NCBI GenBank assembly: GCA_951230915.1
Contig: OX579636.1
Coordinates: 2,867,001-2,931,000 of the forward strand
Length of the DNA: 64,000 bases
Reading direction: 5' to 3'
Source of the DNA: Antitrichia curtipendula
Lineage: Eukaryota; Streptophyta; Bryopsida; Hypnales; Leucodontaceae
The notes beneath the pieces are model-generated. The model saw nothing but the letters and a program-made list of their open reading frames with translations. It did no database searches and was not told where the DNA came from. The position numbers and the translations under genes were made by a program. Positions 13,006 to 25,330 of the stretch are shown piece by piece; position 1 is the stretch's first letter, and each line of letters opens with the position of its first letter.

Positions 13006-14154
13006 AGAAGCAGTGTTCTGCAGGGAAAGACCAGCAAACAGGACTTAGCGTCCACACTACGCAGGAGTGCTTGTTGCCGAACCTACGTAGAGGTGGACGT
13101 GGAAGCCACAAAAACTGGCTGTGAAGGACGCCGGCGGTTTAGGATTACTTAGCACCTCGTATTAATTAGCGGTAGCTTAAAAGTGGCATTCCAACCGGAA
13201 ACGTAGATTTCGGAGAGGAAGGACCGGTGTTATTTAAAACGTTCTTCTAATCGCGGTTAAGTTATTTCGGCGATGAAGTGGTAAAGTAATCAGTGTCATG
13301 AAGTTGTATACGAAGTGGCTATGCCATGCAGTGCACGGTAAGCCTTCCGAGTTATGACTGAATTGGAAATTGGTGGCTCCTCGGTGGTTGCATGAAGTAC
13401 AAATGAGGACGTCGGAGAGCAGCAGATCTCACAGTTCCTGTTGAATTCTGCACACACAACGTCGTAGTAAGTTTGTTTTTCTGGAAGGTGGATTCGCAAC
13501 ATGGTTGTTGATCACTGATTTCCTACGTGTTTTGATGACATTGCGATCATTCATGACTTTGGAGTCCGTTTATTAACGCACACTTTGTTTGTGCAGGGAC
13601 ATCCGATTCACCTTCGTCATGGACAATTGACAAGCAGGGAAGTCATTCTTCCCAGTAGCCGCAGACAAAGGCGGCAGCATGTCAGGTAAGTGACTTCACT
13701 TCATTCAAATGAATCTACAGTATTATGACGATAGTGTATTGCAACTCGGTAGGTGGATGTTAAATTTCTGAACACCACTGTACGTGAGGAATCTTCCGCT
13801 ATAAAGTTCCTGTAGATTGAATGTGGAAAACGACTTTGACTAATCGATCATGGACTTCGAATGTGTTCATTGGGCAATGCCACGAACTACCGCACAGACT
13901 TCATCGACACCAGCTCATGCAACGTTGTCAAGTCCATCATATCACACAAGTATAGCCTCTATTCCAGTGTCATTACTGTACAATCCAGTGCATGTGTTTC
14001 ACTGCAGTTTTATGCCGCTCACAATATCACGTCAACCTGAATGCTGACTACCTTGCCGTGTTAAACCTTCTGTAGTTGTTATTGTGGTTAGCGACGTCTC
14101 TTCATCTTCAGTAACTGGCATTGTCATACAGCATGTAACAGGCAACGCAGTGCA

Positions 14155-15400
14155 GTGGGGACGGCGCATGCACAACTCGGTGTAGGACGACCGATGTCTG
14201 CTGCAATTGCTGCCGAAGAAGGTAGTCCAGCGAAGAAAACACGTAAGGAAAGGTGTCCGAACTGGAGCATGCAAGAAGTGTATGCACTCATTGATGCCAA
14301 GCATGCCATGTTCCAGCGTGAGGTACAATGCAAAGACAGCCGAGAGTTGATGGTGCTTGATGCAGGGAAGTGGCAGTAGATAAGTTGCGCGGTCCAAGCT
14401 ATTGGAGTTTCAAGTTGTCCCCGTGATGGCGCCTCCTGCAAGAGCAAATGGAATTTGCTCATAGCCGAATACAAACGCATCGTGGACTTCCACGCATGCA
14501 CTGGGACCAATGACTTGACCTACTGGAAGATCACTCCAGCTGAGAGAAAAGCGATGGTCTTCCCAGGACTTTCGCAATGGATGTCTTCCAGCACATCCAT
14601 TCTTAGGACAATTCGCGGCCAACTGTGAACCCGCCACACACTCGGGACTTACTCTCTCCAGATGACAGCAACTACACTCCACCACGCACAGCCCCAAGCG
14701 ATGGTGACCACAGAGATTTTAGTGATGAATTTGAAGAAGATCTTGTCAGTTTACAAGGCGGTCCTATGGACATAGATAGTCTCAACAACAACTCTCACTT
14801 TCCTCGTCCAGTCTTTTCGACCGATGCAAAACACACTGTTGTTGCGAGTCTTTTATCTCCCTCGACCTCTCCTTCAGCCACAAAGAAAGGTATGCTACCT
14901 CCGGGGTCATTCCGCATGTCCTGAGTTCGTCCGACACTACTGACAATGAATTCCGTCGAAGATCGGGCAACACTGCAATTCGAAGGAAATCTGTGACCGG
15001 ACATTTTCTGATACCTAAAGCTACGCGAGCCACAGGAAATGCAATGACCACGCAGATCAAAGAGCTTGCTCAATCTAGTCGACAGGTGGAGACGTCAAAG
15101 ATTGAAATGCAATTGACGTTGTTCAGCCAACAAATGGAGTACTAGCGTGACAGAGACAGAAGTATTTACGAAGCAACTAGATTGGCGAACGACAATGCAA
15201 GACTATCCATCGAGAAGCAAGGCGAGGTAGTTCAATGTCTATCGCACTTGTCTTCAGCACTAACAGCTGGTTTCCACAGGGTTCATGAGCATCGGGATTC
15301 GTCTCCGCAGCGTGGAGCAGTTCGCAAAACTGTGCCAGATGACCGCATTGTTTGTAGTGCACCGCCGCAGTTTCATGGCCACGGTGAAGGATCCGTTTAA
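14155..15400 (+). pseudogene. Broken Myb/trihelix-like DNA-binding protein of the Harbinger element
   Basis: Harbinger elements normally encode a second, Myb/SANT- or trihelix-type protein that recruits the nuclease to the ends. Here an open start (likely Met at 14191, or via a short 5' exon ending ATGTCAG|GTAAGT at 13679-13685) leads into CPNWSMQEVYALIDAKHAMF. A TAG at about 14378 follows (WQ-stop, probably from TGG), then CPRDGASCKSKWNLLIAEYK and TYWKITPAERKAM in the same frame, the shape of a trihelix fold. At least two frameshifts (about 14590 and 14890) separate this from an acidic, Ser/Pro-rich middle (PPHTRDLLSPDDSNYTPP) and a C-terminal helical region around 15060-15290. Assignment rests on fold resemblance and element context. 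Confidence 0.75.
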
Positions 15401-16409
15401 AATTCCTTGACCGGTACTGCTACTGCGTTACGAGAGTGGAATTGCTTCTACCGCTAATGATAGTTCTAGTTTTGTGCCGTGTGCATACTAGTCGACGTCT
15501 TGGCAAATTATGCATTTTTTGAAAAAAACAATACAGTGTGATTGCGAAGTCGACGGTCCTGCATGACTCGTTTTTTCTATATATGTGAAGGAGCTGTGGA
15601 AAATGGAACTACTTCTATTCATAGTTGCATCAAAGACTTTGTGAGGTGCTAGTACTAGACGTGCTCTTATCAGTGGCATTTGCCAGTTTTCTCTGTAATG
15701 CTTCCACTTGTACATTTAACAAATAAAAAAACTTTTAATCTTTTTCTATTAAAAGCTACTACATTTGCATATACACTGAAGTGGCATCACAAACATCTTA
15801 TAGCGTGTAGACGGCACGTACATTGACGTATTATTCTGTACCATAATTCAACCTCTTACATGAGCTCCGCTACGCGCATGAAGAAACCCAGTGCTGTCAC
15901 AGGCAGGCAGGCTATTCAGAAGCATGAATTGATTCAGAGTACAAGTCTTCACGTTACACATGAAGCAGGTGCAAGAAAGTATTGTTCCTCAATTAAAGTA
16001 GAAAAAGTTTTGGAAATAGTATTGGTATGACCATGTTCTTGTACAGGGTAAAATTTGAACACACAAATGAGGCCAATACACTGTTGGCATTGTTTGCTAC
16101 CGACAAGGTAGCTACAGCACTCCTGCATGCTCAACATTTGAAGGTCTTCTGTATGTTCAAGAGTTATGAAATTTTTTGGCAAACTACAATATAATTATCG
16201 ACGAACTGTAGGTATTGTCTGTATAAACAAACTTCCGCAGATGTCACTGCCGCCTTCAGGGCTTGCACAGACAGAGAGCAACAGGCACGATGTGACGCAG
16301 CCTAACCACAAGTAAGCATTCTTCAATACCAAATGAACAAGGCAACTATTGGAAACGCGTAGTTGTTTTGGATTTTAGCGACAAGGCAACACATGTACCT
16401 ATGGTCTTG

Positions 16410-17770
16410 CTATGTGAATGGAGCAATGCGCTGCAACGTCAGAAACACTCCCAGTTCCAGCCTTTTTCTGTGAGCTTCGTCTACGTCCTGCTCACCGGCC
16501 TCTTCCTCCACGTGTTGTTTGTCGTCGTTGACGCCCATGTCGGGCCTTGGTGTCAGGCCTTCACGTTGAAGAACTTCGACAAGCCTCTCAATCTCTTTGT
16601 GGGATTGTTTGAGAAGAATGTTATGCAAAATTGCACAACATGTGACCACGTCAGGAAAAAAAAGAACGTGCAACTCAGATTTTTGATGCAGTTCTCGAAA
16701 TGATTGCTTGAGCAATCCAAATGCATTCTCAACCACGGCCCTTCTTCTAAAAAGTCGCATGTTGAACAACACATCAGCCACAGAGAGAGGTCCCGTCCGA
16801 TGATGTGGCACCATCAACCAAGGGAGAACTGGGTAACCGGAGTCACCCAAGAAGTACGGAGTGAATCTTGAGAATATTGGATTTCCTTCCCAAAGACAGT
16901 TCCATTGGCCTCGATGAAACAATGTTGACCTTCAAAGCACCCGGGAGTCGTTATTGGAACTAGGCATGCCAACATATAAGTCCAGAAATCGTTCTGACTA
17001 TCTACAACAGCTTGGCAATGAACTGTATAGGTTCCTGCTTTGAAATAGAAATAATCAGTTGGACATTCACAAGGTTTGCCTACAGAAAAGTGCGTGCCAT
17101 CTATGGCGCCCATCACACCAGGCAGACCACATAAAGTTTGGAAACCAGCCGCAGTCTGATTTATTCCTTCAGTAGAAGGCCAACTAATTTCATGCCGAAG
17201 TATTACATTAATGGCATTCACAACTTGTCGTAGCATTATGGACACAGTGCTGCGGCCAACAGCAAAGAGTTCACTACAAATGAGGAAGGTAGCTCCATGA
17301 CTAAGTTTGAACAATGTACATGCTACCCGCACCGTGACGGGCACCGCAGCCCGGTACCTCGTGTCCTTCTCCTTCAGATCAGGAGACAAATGCTGAGCTA
17401 GAGAGAACACGGACCGTTTTGTCAAGAGGAACATCTGAATCCAACGAGCGTCCTTGTACTCATGCAAGATGAATCGTGTGAACCAAGTCGTTGATCTAGG
17501 TTTTACCCAAAACCCAAGGTCTTCATCAATTAAAGACAATGTGTTGAAAACTCTCCACTGATGCAATGCACCAGCTATGACAACTTCCATGGCTGCAGAG
17601 CCACTGCTGTCCATAGGCGGAACTTCAAAAAATTCCACTGGAATCTCCTCATGAATAGAAGAGTCTTCAAGCAAACAGAGAGCCCTGTTGGTATTCAACA
17701 GCATGAGTAGAGTCACGGATGCCAGTGACAGCAACTCCACAGCAATGTCGACTCCGTCTATGGCCGGCAT
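16410..17770 (-). pseudogene. Broken HARBI1-like DDE nuclease of the Harbinger element
   Basis: The catalytic transposase of PIF/Harbinger elements. The N-terminal part reads open from ATG at 17770 and contains FGVGRSTVS-like FAVGRSTVSIML, then GLPGVMGAIDGTHF with the first catalytic Asp. Near 16985 the frame shifts by one; in the new frame come VGMPSSNNDSRVL with the second Asp, a TGA at 16934-16932 (probably a CGA Arg in the ancestor), then a stretch ending in FRRRAVVENAFGLLK with the catalytic Glu. The DDE triad is therefore still present, but one frameshift and one stop break the gene. The C-terminal 60 residues are charged. It is transcribed toward the Myb-like gene in the left half of the element. 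Confidence 0.92.
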
Positions 17771-18220
17771 TAGAAGTGAAGATTTTCTGTGAAACAGAGA
17801 CCTACCAATTCAATTTTTAAAAAAATTAGAAATTCAACAATCGCAAGCATTGCTTCAATCCGGAATTCTGTGCACGGGAATTGTTGAGGAAGTTGGAAGT
17901 GAGACAGTCACAGTTTAAACAACGACACTCCAGGAAGGCAGTCCGCCAAGTGCATTGCTGTACATAATGCGTCTGTAACCCTAATTTAGGTAAATGCATG
18001 GACTGCCACTGCAAGAATTTCTGATTTCAGAATTGCGAGACTGAATTGAACAAGCCGTCAGCGACTATGAGAATTACTGACCTTGTCCGTGCTGTGGCAA
18101 TGTCAGACGTCCTCCACTGCTTTGGACAGGGACCATTTCAATGAAGTTGCCGAAACAAATCTTCTCGCTCTGCGAAGTACTCTTCCAAATTGCTCTCCCG
18201 TTTCTTGTTGACAGAACGTT

Positions 18221-18335
18221 AGACTCCCATCGGGCTGCTTTACACATTCGCAAAGATACATCAGAACAGAAGAAGTAAGACTCCCATCGGGCTGCTTTAC
18301 ACATTCGCAAAGATACATCAGAACAGAAGAAGTAG
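18221..18335. repeat. 57-bp perfect tandem duplication inside the Harbinger element
   Basis: The unit starting AGACTCCCATCGGGCTGCTT at 18221 recurs at 18278 with a period of 57 bp and no difference that I can see. On the minus strand it is open (19 codons exactly) and repeats CSDVSLRMCKAARWES inside a 101-codon frame at 18074-18379. That frame could be a 5' exon of the element or chance. Confidence 0.9.
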
Positions 18336-18699
18336 CTCAGCAATTTGAAGTGATGACGTAGTTCCTGTGTTCGCCACAAATTGAATTTTCATCAGTTGAC
18401 TACCTGAAGTACTGTTTGTTCACCCAACTGCAACAACGGCTGATGTCTGTGCGTCTCCAAAGACGATGATGACAAGCGCAGGCCTTAGCACCTCCTATCA
18501 AGTGCGAAAGGAAACAATTTGTACGTGATACTTGCGAAGGCTTCTTGCCCTCTTCCCGTGCTGGTGTGAAGACCTCGTTGCTACGAACAATCTATTCAAG
18601 CAGTCGCAGACTAACCCAACGGACTGTCAAGTCTCAGACGGAAGTCCGCATAAGTCCACACTGTTTGACTACTTCACTTTCAATTAGCCGTTGTTATGT

Positions 18700-18721
18700 A
18701 GCAGCAAGTGTGAAAGCCCCT
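18700..18721 (-). repeat. Right terminal inverted repeat of the Harbinger element
   Basis: The reverse complement starts AGGGGCTTTCACACTTGCTG and is followed on the + strand by the TTA target duplication at 18722-18724. Confidence 0.92.
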
Positions 18722-19127
18722 TTAGAGCCTCAAAACACCAAAGAATTTTAGGGGTTAAAACTATAATTAGGGAACTCCAGGTGGGAATGGACCTTTAGAA
18801 TATTCAAGAACAATATACGAGTCACCTTTTAGCAAACTTCGAGATTACTGCAATATTAGTTTATAATTATTAATTTGGTCACTTGACAAAAAAATACACT
18901 TCAGGGCCAAATCAAAACATTTTCAACAATACAAGAGTTCAAAACAAAGCTGGATACTTCCCACAAACCACACCCATCACGGCCTGCACAAAAAGAGCAT
19001 AGTACATAAAATAGGCGACTAGGCGAGTAACCAACTCTATCATTCAATGGGTTTGCCTGTACAGAAAAAATCTAGTGTACAAATGGGAATATGCCTCCAA
19101 TAATCCTATTAAAAAACAAAAGAAGAA

Positions 19128-22100
19128 CTATGAATCATCCATCTCATGATCGTTATCATTATCGTCATCATAATATTCCTCTTCCCTTTGGATGTGCTTG
19201 TCTTGTGTGTGCTCTGCAATCACAAATTCACAATATGAGCTCACCATAGAGGTCCATACTCCCACATAAAACGCTTACTGACGAATCAAAAAACTATTTT
19301 GCACTATTTGAAGCCCAAATATGATGTACACGAAAGTGACCATAGTGAATTACACAACAAATAGATTCATCAACAGGGGATCTGGTTTAGCACTACAAGG
19401 AGCTGAAATCTGCAGATCAGTCACTACAATGAACTCAGGTGGTACACCACAGCCCTAACTATGTGGACCGTTCTATTTCACAGATCTGTGTGACTCCTAC
19501 GTGTGAGGAACATTGTAAATCACTTTTCAAAACTATGTATGACCTCAGGACACTTACTAATGTGAATGTTCACCCAGACCTAATAGAGACTGCAGTGAAG
19601 TTGCAGATGAAATGTGATGTGCAATAGAGGATACTTACGATCCAAGCGCTCATCAGGATTCAATTCATCCTCGTCAAACTCAGGTATGTATGTGTCTGGG
19701 GGTACCTGTTCAATGATAGCAACGACTTTTCAATACGGGAAAACCAGAATCAACGCAAATTAGCAAGTTCTGATTCACCATATTGTAAATTCTGCATCTA
19801 GAAAACTTAAACCCTCAGTTTCCAAATAGGCAAAAGTGTTTGCTTCCATAATGCATATATCCATAGAAGCTGAAATAAAAAATCAAGGACATGTCAAGGA
19901 AGGTGACAAGATGTACCAATAGAAAAAAAAAAAAATTCATAACCTACATTTTTAAACAATGGAAATGTGATTTGGCAGTCGCTATGAAAAACCACCGTAT
20001 TAAGAAAAACTTTTGTATTAGCTACTTGTATTTTGGGCTACTCGGGGCAAAAATGTTAAGAACAGTAGAACGATATACCGAGGATGTGAATCTACCGTAG
20101 ATTCACAGTTTAATACAAGTCAACAAAAATAGCAGTCACAACTGGAAGTCAGTCAAAACAGGTCGAATAATACCTCGTGCATTTGAACACTAGGTGCATG
20201 AGCGATTCTTCGCAAATTCTCCATGACCTGCTGCTTGATGGTACTCAGATATGTTTTTCCATTCAAGTTTTCCTGTTGCAAAAATTGCATGAGAGTTCCT
20301 CAACCATTTCAACAAAATGGGCGAAGTTCGCATGTTCTATCCACAATGTCGCTAGGATTTGAGGGCAGGGAGTACTGAGAGCCACCAGTAGTGATAAAGC
20401 AAACTGAAAAATCCTGAAAATAAACGAACATAACAGTGCAGTACCATATGATTCCCCGATGTAGTCTTCAAAGTGCAATCGGGTTTGAAATATTTCAGGT
20501 AATCGTTATCAGGAATTTCTGCAGGTCAAAAAGTTTTTAACACATTATAAAACAGAAGGAAAAGTGTCAGGAATAATATCCATGTAATCAAGATTGATTA
20601 CCAAGAGTTTAGAAAACGAATTATCAAGCACAGACTACTAAGTTCACTGTGCAGAGATGTAATTGATGAGCGCTCAATTTCAAATCACTAAAACAAAAGA
20701 TTCACAAGAAATGGAATCTTCGTAAAGAAAAACAAAGGAATGTCCAAGAATACCATTTGGCAGCTCAGTATCGACCAGTACACCAGTCTCCACTGTCCAA
20801 CAGCGTGCAACATTCTCCTTTGTGTATCCCCCTCCACCTGTAACCTGAAAAAGGAAACAGACAAGCACAAAGGAAGTGGAATGTCTAATCAGAGGCAAAT
20901 TAGGAAGGTCTGCTGAAAGACCCCAATAGAATCACTGAGCTATGTAGCTCCAAGACTTGTTCCAACAATCCAGATAATTTTCAGTTCCAATAGGCTACAA
21001 TCGATACAAAAATTTGCGAAAATAAGTAGAGGAGCGAATCCTAAGCGTTTGGAAGGACATCCAATAATGATACCTCTTTGCAAGTATATCATATGAATCC
21101 CAGGATCGAAAAATATTCTCAATAAACCGACGAAGAAAGTGGCTCAAATCTTACCAGCAGAGGAATGTTGAACTTCTTCACAAACTTCACACATTCTGAA
21201 TGTCCTGTGCAATTTCACAAAACCACATTGGTAGGACACGTTAGAAGACACACCTAACCGATTGCACCATAACAGATATCATTTGTTCGAGAGGACCTTA
21301 TTACCTAATCCAATTGATCCTACATATCAGTCTCTAACTGCTATAAAAACGATCTGTTCTGCATCTTGAACGAATAGTTTTTACAAATTTTCAGATGCAG
21401 CATCTCTCTGTCTACTGCGCACCACATACCCAAACTACAATGGACCTTGTATCTCTCGTTAAACAGCACAAAATGAGACATTCTAAAACAAGGTATTTTT
21501 ATGCTGTTCCATTTAACTCCCCAAGCCCAGTTTAGTGGCTTGTTAATGATAACTGCATTGGTGCTTCAGTCAATCAGAGATTGAAAGATTCATACCGTCA
21601 ATCGAAAGATTAAAGCAGCCCAAACGATCCCCTGCGAGTGAGTCAGCTCCACATTGCAGGACAATGGCACCAGGTTGATAAACTTCCACGACCTTTTGGA
21701 TGACCTGCCATTAGCATGCCAAAGCAGTGGAAGAAACATCAGTCAAAGCGACTTGAATACAACATAACATTGGTTAATGAAGAACACTACTTAAATTTTA
21801 TTCAGAAAACACTATAAATTCTATTCAAAATTATAACAGAATAAAGAAAACTGAACATCCAACATAAACCTTATACATAGGTTGGTACCCAATGAACAGT
21901 GTTTGCTGGAAAAGTCAACAAAAGTAGCTAGTTAAATTCCACACTTGGTTAAAAAATAACACTCGCAAAGCTCCACTGCATCTTTCCAGCTACAAAGCTT
22001 TGATGTCAACTAAAGATGGCCCAATATCTTCCAAAACCCCGTCACAATGATGCTTACCACACGAAACATGCGCACAAAGTTTGCGTCATCGATACCATCC

Positions 22101-25100
22101 TTTAATGGCACATTAATTGCATAATACTTTCCTTCCTTCTCACCAACATCCTGAAAAGGTACTACACTGGCATTGTTAATAAGATAAAAATACTTTCACA
22201 GTTCTTTGAAATCTGTCAGTCCAAATCCTATGATGAATCTCAAAGTTTCGTTCATGCTGACTCAATGATAAGGCTGGTAAATTTACCTTCACATCCCCAG
22301 TGCCTGGGAAAAAGTAGTCTCCAAACTTATGAAAACTGACAGTCATCACTCTGCACAAACACAAACATCAACAAGATCCATCATGAGTAACACTAAACCC
22401 AGCGTGAATTCAGTAGGTGAAAATTATAAGCACTAATACAAGAAAGCGTGTAGCCAGTACAACAAGGCCCTTTAACCCCCAAATCGGGCCTCATGCTTAC
22501 ATTAGCACTACTGAGTTCGTCATACGCGAACTTCCTTGTGTTCAATTTTAGATATCTATTGAACAAAACAAGCGATGTTCTTCTCTAATCTTGGTGACGT
22601 AAAATATGGCCGTGTCTAAATTGTATTTCTTAAAATCGATAAATCAATCGATCAATTTAAACCACGAAATAATTGTCCCTTAGGAGCTAAAAATAACAAG
22701 AGCTTGGTAAGAAAATATGTGAAATCTGTAAACCTATACAAGGTACCTGTCCGTGAGATAAAAAGCTTCCTCTACTCCGTCTCCATGGTGGATATCTATG
22801 TCAATGTACAGTACTCGAGCATGATACTTCAAAAGCTCCAGAATGCCCAAAACCAGGTCATTCACATAACAGAATCCAGAGGCTTCACATTTCTTTGCGT
22901 GATGTAATCCACCAGCCCAATTAATTGCAATATCACATAAACCGTGGTTCAGACGATGCGCCGCATCTGTATCCAATAAGCATGATGTTAACCCCACCAA
23001 GTATGAGCGAATTTGCACAACATGCACTGGAGAAATCGTCAGAGATATCGACCTATGTATACGGCAATGCAATACTTAAACCCTAAAGGCCCAAACTGAA
23101 AATAGAAAACCCACTATGGAAGCCAACAGTCTATTACAAAAGTAACTTTCAAAACATATTTCTCTCATTCATAAAACGTGGGGAATGGTTCTTCTCTCCA
23201 TTGGTACGTTTTGCTACCTTCCATAAGACTTTCGTCAGCAGCCACTGTTGGCCATTTAAGCACTAAAAGTTAAACAAAAGAAACACACTGACAACGTATA
23301 TATAGAGTGATGGACGCACCAATTGTACCACCAGCATATATCTGACAAAACTCAAAAAGGTTGTCAAATACTGGGCAATCCTCCCCCATGTTATCTGCAA
23401 GTCATCAATCAAGCCAATTCATCATCAGATAACAAAAAACATCAACGTGCTCAAAATTTATCAAATGATCATGATAAAATCTGGATAGACGTTTGAATTC
23501 TATCATTTTGAAAGAACAACAGCCCAAAAGGTGATAAATAAGTCTAGCCTATCACCTTCAACCTGGTGATCTAGCCAACTTGAACTCCCCCTGACATTTC
23601 GGTACACAAAGATTCTAGGGAAACAATCACGAAACTATGACAACGTACATCTTATCAACTCTGCAGCATACTTGTCCTGCGATTCAGGGGTAATTCGGCC
23701 GAGGAACTCTACGTAGTCAACAGAGTGAAACTGCGCCATCTCCATAGGGTACGCTTTATGAGGTCGCTGAAACAGAGTGAACACAAGAAAAAGGATCAGT
23801 TCAAGTCAAAGCACCCCCAGCAAACAAATGCTGCTCACAACGACCTACGGAAAAGTTTCTGTTGGTAGATGACATTATAGAGAATATGCAGGTTTCGGAC
23901 CGTGAGAAGTTCTTCTCATTAAAACAAGTTCATGTGTACAGAAGTGACAAGTTGAACATAACGCAAACTTCACAATCTCTGCCAGGCAACACTATTTAGA
24001 GACATTATTGAGATAAGAAGAAAATGGCATTGTTGAAACGAAGAATGGTCGATACGAATAGAGGATAGGATTACTGAGATAATAGAGTCACTATTAATGA
24101 AACAGCAGCTTATAGGGGAGCTATTTCCAGCACATTTCTCCTCTTAAGCGACAAGTAATCACAGCAGAGAGTTCAAATTCATGCTGATCTCCAAATTTGA
24201 TGTACATAAACAACTTCCACACACAGTTGTGCTACAGACACCCTTGAAATACTTTAACATGAATTCTCAGTTGTAAGTGCACTTACATAAATCTCCATCT
24301 TGTTGTGGAGTCCATAAGCAAGGACAAGGCTGTTAGTCATGCAGAGTCGATGGGGCTTCATGGGGTGGTTCGGTCCATAGTACACACTCCCCACGTCCCC
24401 TGCACATCACGAAATCCTCTCATCACCAAAAGCATAATCCAACACTCCCACGAAACATTATGATAATAATAAAACAAGCTCGCAAAACCGAAACACTACT
24501 CACCCAAAACCCCTGAACGAACAGTGACCAATAATCACGACATCCCACCGAAGAAAATCATGGAACTAAACTCAAGACCTCATTCCGTACAAGCACACAG
24601 ACACATATTGCTCCAATATCCAAAGGTTGAGAAACAAGCACACAAACTCCTACACTGGAACCACTTACTTACCCTAAAACCTCTGAATGGACAGAAACTC
24701 AAAATGGCGACATGACACATAAGAAGTCCAAAACATACTTAAAAGCTCACGCCGTAAAAGGCATACCGACACTACATTGCTGCAACATCTGATTCAAGGC
24801 ACGTGAAACGATTACGCGACCTCCTAGGATAGAACTGACGAGTTCAGCTTCATCACAGGTGGAAACCATAAACCTCTGGAAAACCACCAACATCCCTAAG
24901 CCCACATACCCCGCAAAACCCACCAGAATCACAAACCCACAAAACCCCACCAAATTCCACAACACCCAAAAGCTCCCAAGCTCGCAATACTCAGAATGAT
25001 CCACCAAAACATCACGAAATCGAAGTCCTACGGAAGCTCACTACCGTAGAAATAGGCTCACGCCGTAAAGGCATACCCACACTATATTGCTGCTACATCC

Positions 25101-25330
25101 GATCCAAAGGCACGTGAAAAAAATTACGCGACGTCAGCGTTCAGCTACATCACAGGTGAAAACCCTAAACCCACAATCCCCGGAAACCACCCCAAAACCC
25201 CACCAAATTCCACCACTCACAAACACTCCGAGCTCCCCAAACTCGGAACGATCCACGAACACATCACGAAATCGAAACCCTACGGAAGCTCACCGTCGTA
25301 GAAATAGGAGACACGGTCTTTGGCAGGCAT
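19128..25330 (-). CDS. HDA9: Class I (RPD3-type) histone deacetylase, HDA9-like, 14 exons
   Basis: Exons in transcript order: 25330-25294, 24399-24287, 23766-23649, 23394-23320, 22966-22747, 22350-22287, 22150-22058, 21704-21596, 21204-21155, 20844-20754, 20518-20445, 20272-20174, 19705-19639, 19213-19128; 1296 nt, 431 aa, close to the ~426 aa of Arabidopsis HDA9. Zn-dependent removal of acetyl groups from histone lysines in repressor complexes. The catalytic set is complete: His136-His137 in LHHAKK, zinc ligands Asp172 and His174 in [10 protein letters not shown], Asp261 in CGADSL, and Tyr300 in [14 protein letters not shown]. The acidic tail ([18 protein letters not shown]) resembles the HDA9 C-terminus rather than the longer HDA6/HDA19 tails, so the subgroup call is good but from memory. 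All introns are GT-AG. Introns 4 and 5 carry short TTAA-flanked insertions, and exon 1 lies at a tandem duplication. Confidence 0.96.
22476..22686. mobile_element. Short TTAA-type element in histone deacetylase intron 5
   Basis: TTAA at 22472-22475, left end CCCCCAAATCGGGCC; right end CCCTTAGGAG before CTAA at 22687-22690. 211 bp. The ends fit the family; the inside is not obviously shared. Confidence 0.5.
23080..23269. mobile_element. Short TTAA-type element in histone deacetylase intron 4
   Basis: TTAA at 23076-23079 and 23270-23273, left end ACCCTAAAGGCCC, right end GCACTAAAAG; 190 bp. Its inside (CTGAAAATAGA..AACTTTCAAAACATATTT) recurs at 50708-50850 after another TTAA (50693-50696), so this is a dispersed repeat. 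Confidence 0.6.
24745..25307. repeat. Tandem duplication spanning deacetylase intron 1 and the end of exon 1
   Basis: Copy A is 24745-25055 and copy B 25056-25307. Both start GCTCACGCCGTAAA, share CGAAATCGAA.TCCTACGGAAGCTCAC, and end in GTAGAAATAG, which in copy B is the coding end of exon 1. Copy B has several small deletions. Copy A therefore holds an exon 1 remnant and a second GTGAGC donor in intron 1. Confidence 0.88.

Larger units (their letters stand above)
12984..18721. mobile_element. PIF/Harbinger DNA transposon, full length, decayed
   Basis: 5738 bp. The ends are inverted repeats: left TGGGCCTTTCACACTTGCTG, right (reverse complement) AGGGGCTTTCACACTTGCTG, matching at about 20 of the first 22 bases. 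It is flanked by TTA at 12981-12983 and 18722-18724, the 3-bp target duplication usual for this superfamily. It carries the two genes expected of an autonomous element in divergent layout: a Myb/trihelix-like protein on + and a HARBI1-type nuclease on -. Both are interrupted, so the copy cannot move by itself now. It lies between the COQ2-like gene and the histone deacetylase, about 400 bp from the 3' end of the latter. Confidence 0.93.

Noticed and set aside
14032..14697. Overlapping minus-strand frames up to 128 codons
   Set aside because: Antisense to the Myb/trihelix-like pseudogene, whose + strand frames show coherent domain sequence.
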